A DNA stretch of 8,783 nucleotides from Bacillota bacterium (GTDB taxonomy: Bacteria > Bacillota > Clostridia > Lachnospirales > Lachnospiraceae). Shown here piece after piece: positions 6,710 to 8,783 of the stretch. The stretch is taken from positions 1 through 8,783 of the forward strand of contig JAEZVF010000003.1 of the NCBI GenBank assembly GCA_023443225.1, written 5' to 3'. A program made the position numbers and the translations under genes. How positions within the stretch are numbered: position 1 is the stretch's first letter; every line of letters begins with the position of its first letter. The notes under the pieces are model-generated. The model did not search any database, was not told the DNA's origin, and was given only the letters and a program-made list of their open reading frames with translations.

Positions 6710-6770
6710 AAAGATTTTTCGAATCTTTTACTCTCAAAGTTTATGCCTACGTCTTCCTCGGCACAAACTT
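6710..6770 (+). other. Two tandem hairpins in the ispF leader
   Basis: Hairpin 1 pairs AAAGATT (6710-6716) with AATCTTT (6722-6728). Hairpin 2 pairs AAGTTT-A-TGCC (6737-6747) with GGCA-C-AAACTT (6760-6770), one A/C mismatch and a 12-base loop. There is no T-run after either, so they are not ordinary terminators. They occupy the 5' leader about 40-100 bases before the ispF start, so a cis-regulatory or mRNA-stability role, or a dispersed intergenic repeat, is possible. No known riboswitch class was recognised. Confidence 0.4.
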
Positions 6771-6808
6771 CAAATGAGCAAAAGTATAACGCAGGAATGG
6801 AGTGAAAT

Positions 6809-7372
6809 ATGAGAATAGGAACAGGATATGATGTACACCGTCTGGTAGAAGGACGGGATTTAATTATAGGAGGAGTAACTATTCCCTATGAAAAGGGTTT
6901 ATTAGGTCATTCGGATGCAGATGTTCTTCTTCATGCTATCATGGACGCGCTGTTGGGGGCCGCAGGATTAGGAGATATCGGTAAACATTTTCCGGATACG
7001 GATGAGAAATATAAAGGGGCTTCTAGTATAGAACTACTTAAAGAGGTAAGGAAGCTAATTGAAAAGCAACTTCTCTTTATAGAGAATATTGATGCCACAA
7101 TTATAGCTCAAAAACCTAAAATGGCAGCCTATATACCAAACATGGTTATCAATATCGCTTCCGCATTAGGTATCGAAGAAAATTGTGTTAATATAAAAGC
7201 TTCAACAGAAGAAGGTCTGGGATTTACTGGAGAGGGCTTGGGTATTTCTTCAAATGCAGTATGCCTGCTTGCTTCCATTGAAAATTATAGCTATGATGAT
7301 CGGATAGGATCGGGAGAAAGAAAAGATTGCAGTAGTTGTTCCGGTTGTCCTGGCTGTCACCATAAGGTATAA
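6809..7372 (+). CDS. ispF: 2-C-methyl-D-erythritol 2,4-cyclodiphosphate synthase
   Basis: IspF converts CDP-methylerythritol 2-phosphate to the cyclic diphosphate MEcPP with release of CMP, in the non-mevalonate route to isoprenoids; it is a cytoplasmic homotrimer. The sequence shows Asp8-Val-His10 and GHSDADVLLH (33-42), giving the metal ligands D8, H10 and H42; GDIGKHFPDTD (55-65) forms the substrate loop, and Lys-Ala-Ser-Thr-Glu-Glu (130-135) with GFTGEGLGI (138-146) supplies the second metal and CDP site. The catalytic domain ends near residue 157, the usual length of the family. The protein then continues for 30 residues into a tail ending C-x2-C-x2-C-x2-C-H-H (174-185), which is not part of the normal enzyme and resembles a metal-binding knuckle. 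The start is supported by GGAGTG at 6797-6802. A GNAT gene follows after 41 bases, probably in the same transcript. Confidence 0.97.
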   Translation: MRIGTGYDVHRLVEGRDLIIGGVTIPYEKGLLGHSDADVLLHAIMDALLGAAGLGDIGKHFPDTDEKYKGASSIELLKEVRKLIEKQLLFIENIDATIIAQKPKMAAYIPNMVINIASALGIEENCVNIKASTEEGLGFTGEGLGISSNAVCLLASIENYSYDDRIGSGERKDCSSCSGCPGCHHKV

Positions 7373-7413
7373 GTATTTCCAAATACGTAAAGCAAGAAAG
7401 CGGAAGGTTTTGT

Positions 7414-8601
7414 ATGGATTATAAACTATTTTATACGATAGAGGAAGTTAGTGATCAAGAGAAAGGTATAGAGACTGTAAAAAATGAAATTTATGAATTA
7501 TGGCAAGAGTGCTTTCATGATTCTGATTCCTATACCGATTTTTATATGCAATGGAAAGTAAAGGATAACCAGGTTTTAACTGTCTATAAGGATGGACAAT
7601 TAAGTTCTATGCTGCATTTAAATCCGTATAGCCTTATGGTTTACGGAAAACAAATTCCAGCCAATTATATCGTAGGTGTGGCAACGAGAAAGAAGGACCG
7701 TAGACAGGGTTTAATGAAAACTCTTTTGGAAGCTGCTTTGCATCAAATGTATTCGCAGCATATGCCTTTTACCTACCTGATGCCGGCTGCTGAAGCAATT
7801 TATCAACCTTTTGGTTTTCAAACGGTATATACCCAGTTGCCGTGGAACGAGTACTATAAGCAGGCAGGACAGAAGGTTCATAGCGCTTCTTTAGATATAA
7901 TTCCTGACTTAATAATGGTAAGCTTAGATAAAAATGAACAAAGTAAAATGGAAGAGTTGTCTCGATATACAAATCGTTTGTTGTCAAAGATATATGATAT
8001 TTATGCACATAGGACAATTTATTATTATGAGCGGTTAGTACATGAGATGGAAAGCACCGGAGGTAAGGTCCTATTATGTTACAAGGGGCAGGAGCTAGTT
8101 GGATATTTGGCTTTTATGGCTGATGGTGGTATCTATATAGCGGAATATCTTACGGAAATGGATGAAGAATCTTTTCTTTATGCTCTACATGATTATATTT
8201 CAAATAACGTTTCCAAGGTTCGGGTGGCAGAGGTATCCGAAGAAGAACAGAAACTGCCAAGGATTATGACGAGAATTGTGGACATGACAGCCTTTGCAAG
8301 GCTGCTTTCTTCAAGAACAGAGCAAACGCTGATTATAAAAGTTAGGGATTCCATCCTGGAAGACAATAACGGTGTCTTCGAATTACGATTTAACTCAGCC
8401 AAAGACGGATGTATTTTAACACGCACAACAAAGGAGCCTGAGATCACAGCAGATATTTCAGATTTGACAGCATTGTTTTTTGGAAGGTTGTCAGAGGAAG
8501 AAGTTAATACTATTATCTCTAGCAGTACAAAGGAATCAGTTAGGAATAAGCTGAACCAGATGATTACTTTGGGTAATCTTTTTATCAATGATGTAGTGTA
8601 A
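7414..8601 (+). CDS. Eis-like GNAT acetyltransferase with SCP2-like C-terminal domain
   Basis: A 395-residue protein of the Eis-like branch of GNAT enzymes, which transfer acetyl from acetyl-CoA to amines. The N-terminal GNAT domain has the acetyl-CoA strand and pyrophosphate loop GVATRKKDRRQGLM (88-101), with R97-Q98-G99 in the R/Q-x-x-G/A position. The conserved Tyr130-Gln-Pro-Phe-Gly-Phe follows; Tyr130 matches the proposed general acid Tyr of Eis. A second, degenerate GNAT-like region spans about 160-285, and from about 300 a sterol-carrier-protein-2-like fold begins (Thr-Leu-Ile-Ile-Lys-Val). In Eis the C-terminal carboxylate takes part in catalysis, so the intact end matters; here the chain ends Asn-Asp-Val-Val. 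GGAAGG at 7402-7407 precedes the ATG. The substrate is unknown; aminoglycoside modification should not be assumed. It may share a transcript with ispF, a linkage that looks positional rather than functional. Confidence 0.9.
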   Translation: MDYKLFYTIEEVSDQEKGIETVKNEIYELWQECFHDSDSYTDFYMQWKVKDNQVLTVYKDGQLSSMLHLNPYSLMVYGKQIPANYIVGVATRKKDRRQGLMKTLLEAALHQMYSQHMPFTYLMPAAEAIYQPFGFQTVYTQLPWNEYYKQAGQKVHSASLDIIPDLIMVSLDKNEQSKMEELSRYTNRLLSKIYDIYAHRTIYYYERLVHEMESTGGKVLLCYKGQELVGYLAFMADGGIYIAEYLTEMDEESFLYALHDYISNNVSKVRVAEVSEEEQKLPRIMTRIVDMTAFARLLSSRTEQTLIIKVRDSILEDNNGVFELRFNSAKDGCILTRTTKEPEITADISDLTALFFGRLSEEEVNTIISSSTKESVRNKLNQMITLGNLFINDVV

Positions 8602-8689
8602 GTTATGACTGGAATGCACGTGTTATCTGCAGAGGAGCTAGGATCAATAGAAATGCCTTGAGTTTCCGCAAATTGCAATTGAAAAATAA

Positions 8690-8763
8690 GTAAGTCTTAC
8701 CAAAGTGCCAATCTGCCGTTTTTGAATTGTATAAGTGTGGCAGTACATTGATTAGAGGCACTT
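8690..8763. repeat. Short palindrome and nested inverted repeat, possible structured RNA
   Basis: GTAAG-T-CTTAC lies at 8690-8700. Directly after it, AAGTGCC (8703-8709) pairs with GGCACTT (8757-8763), and inside it CTGCC (8713-8717) pairs with GGCAG (8739-8743), giving an asymmetric internal loop of 3 and 13 bases and a 21-base apical loop. No T-run follows, so it is not a normal terminator. It could be a leader element of a gene beyond the window, a mobile-element end, or a small RNA. No known class was recognised. Confidence 0.4.
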
Positions 8764-8783
8764 AAATAAGCCCCGCCTTAAAC

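Noticed and set aside
8605..8661. An 18-codon open frame with Val-Leu-Ser-Ala-Glu-Glu-Leu, faintly like the start of a NAD(P)HX epimerase-type protein.
   Set aside because: No ribosome binding site, too short, and stops follow at once in frame; chance or a remnant cannot be told apart.
7769..8678. Minus-strand open frames 7769-8017 and 8193-8678.
   Set aside because: They lie antisense to the well-supported GNAT gene and show no recognisable protein features.
8690..8783. T-box leader or integron attC site.
   Set aside because: No T-box core motif or specifier arrangement, and the CTTAAAC at the end does not fit the attC RYYYAAC box.
1..8783. CRISPR arrays, insertion sequences, transposase or integrase genes.
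   Set aside because: No regularly spaced repeats and no mobile-element proteins were found on either strand.

Overview
The window looks like chromosomal DNA from a low-GC Gram-positive anaerobe of the Clostridia, most plausibly a Lachnospiraceae-type organism. Reasons: strongly AT-rich intergenic DNA, near-consensus sigma-A promoters, strong AGGAGG-type ribosome binding sites, an IspF-type isoprenoid enzyme, and a lipoprotein with the C-x4-C-x-H signature familiar from clostridial surface proteins. The taxon is an inference; no rRNA or other marker is present.

Layout, all genes on the + strand. (1) 139-411: a two-tRNA operon, tRNA-Val(TAC) and elongator tRNA-Met(CAT), with a perfect TTGACA-17-TATAAT promoter and an intrinsic terminator. 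(2) 461-1251: a DUF2752 membrane protein and an 88-aa two-helix membrane protein, closed by an intrinsic terminator. (3) 1252-1604: an AT-rich gap of about 350 bases holding short inverted repeats and, at its 3' side, an extended -10 promoter. (4) 1605-6611: the most interesting part, a cassette of a small secreted Ser/Gly-rich peptide gene split between two frames, a 12-bp stem-loop, a lipoprotein with propeller-like repeats, an ABC ATPase, and a fused double-length ABC-2-type permease. (5) 6612-8601: a structured leader, ispF (MEP isoprenoid pathway) with an unusual Cys-rich tail, and an Eis-like GNAT/SCP2 acetyltransferase. (6) 8602-8783: non-coding DNA with a nested inverted repeat, running to the window edge.

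The cassette in (4) has the logic of a secreted-peptide (bacteriocin or toxin-like) locus: a promoter, a short Sec-exported peptide, an attenuator-like hairpin, then a membrane lipoprotein and an ABC transporter that could give immunity, export or sensing. The peptide is not recognised as a member of a known family. In this copy its frame is broken by the equivalent of one missing base near 1749-1760, so it is a recent pseudogene, a sequencing error, or (less likely) a recoded gene. The transporter genes are intact and tightly coupled. Accessory genes (2)-(4) lie between a tRNA operon and a housekeeping gene, a common place for lineage-specific cargo, but no integrase or att duplication is visible.
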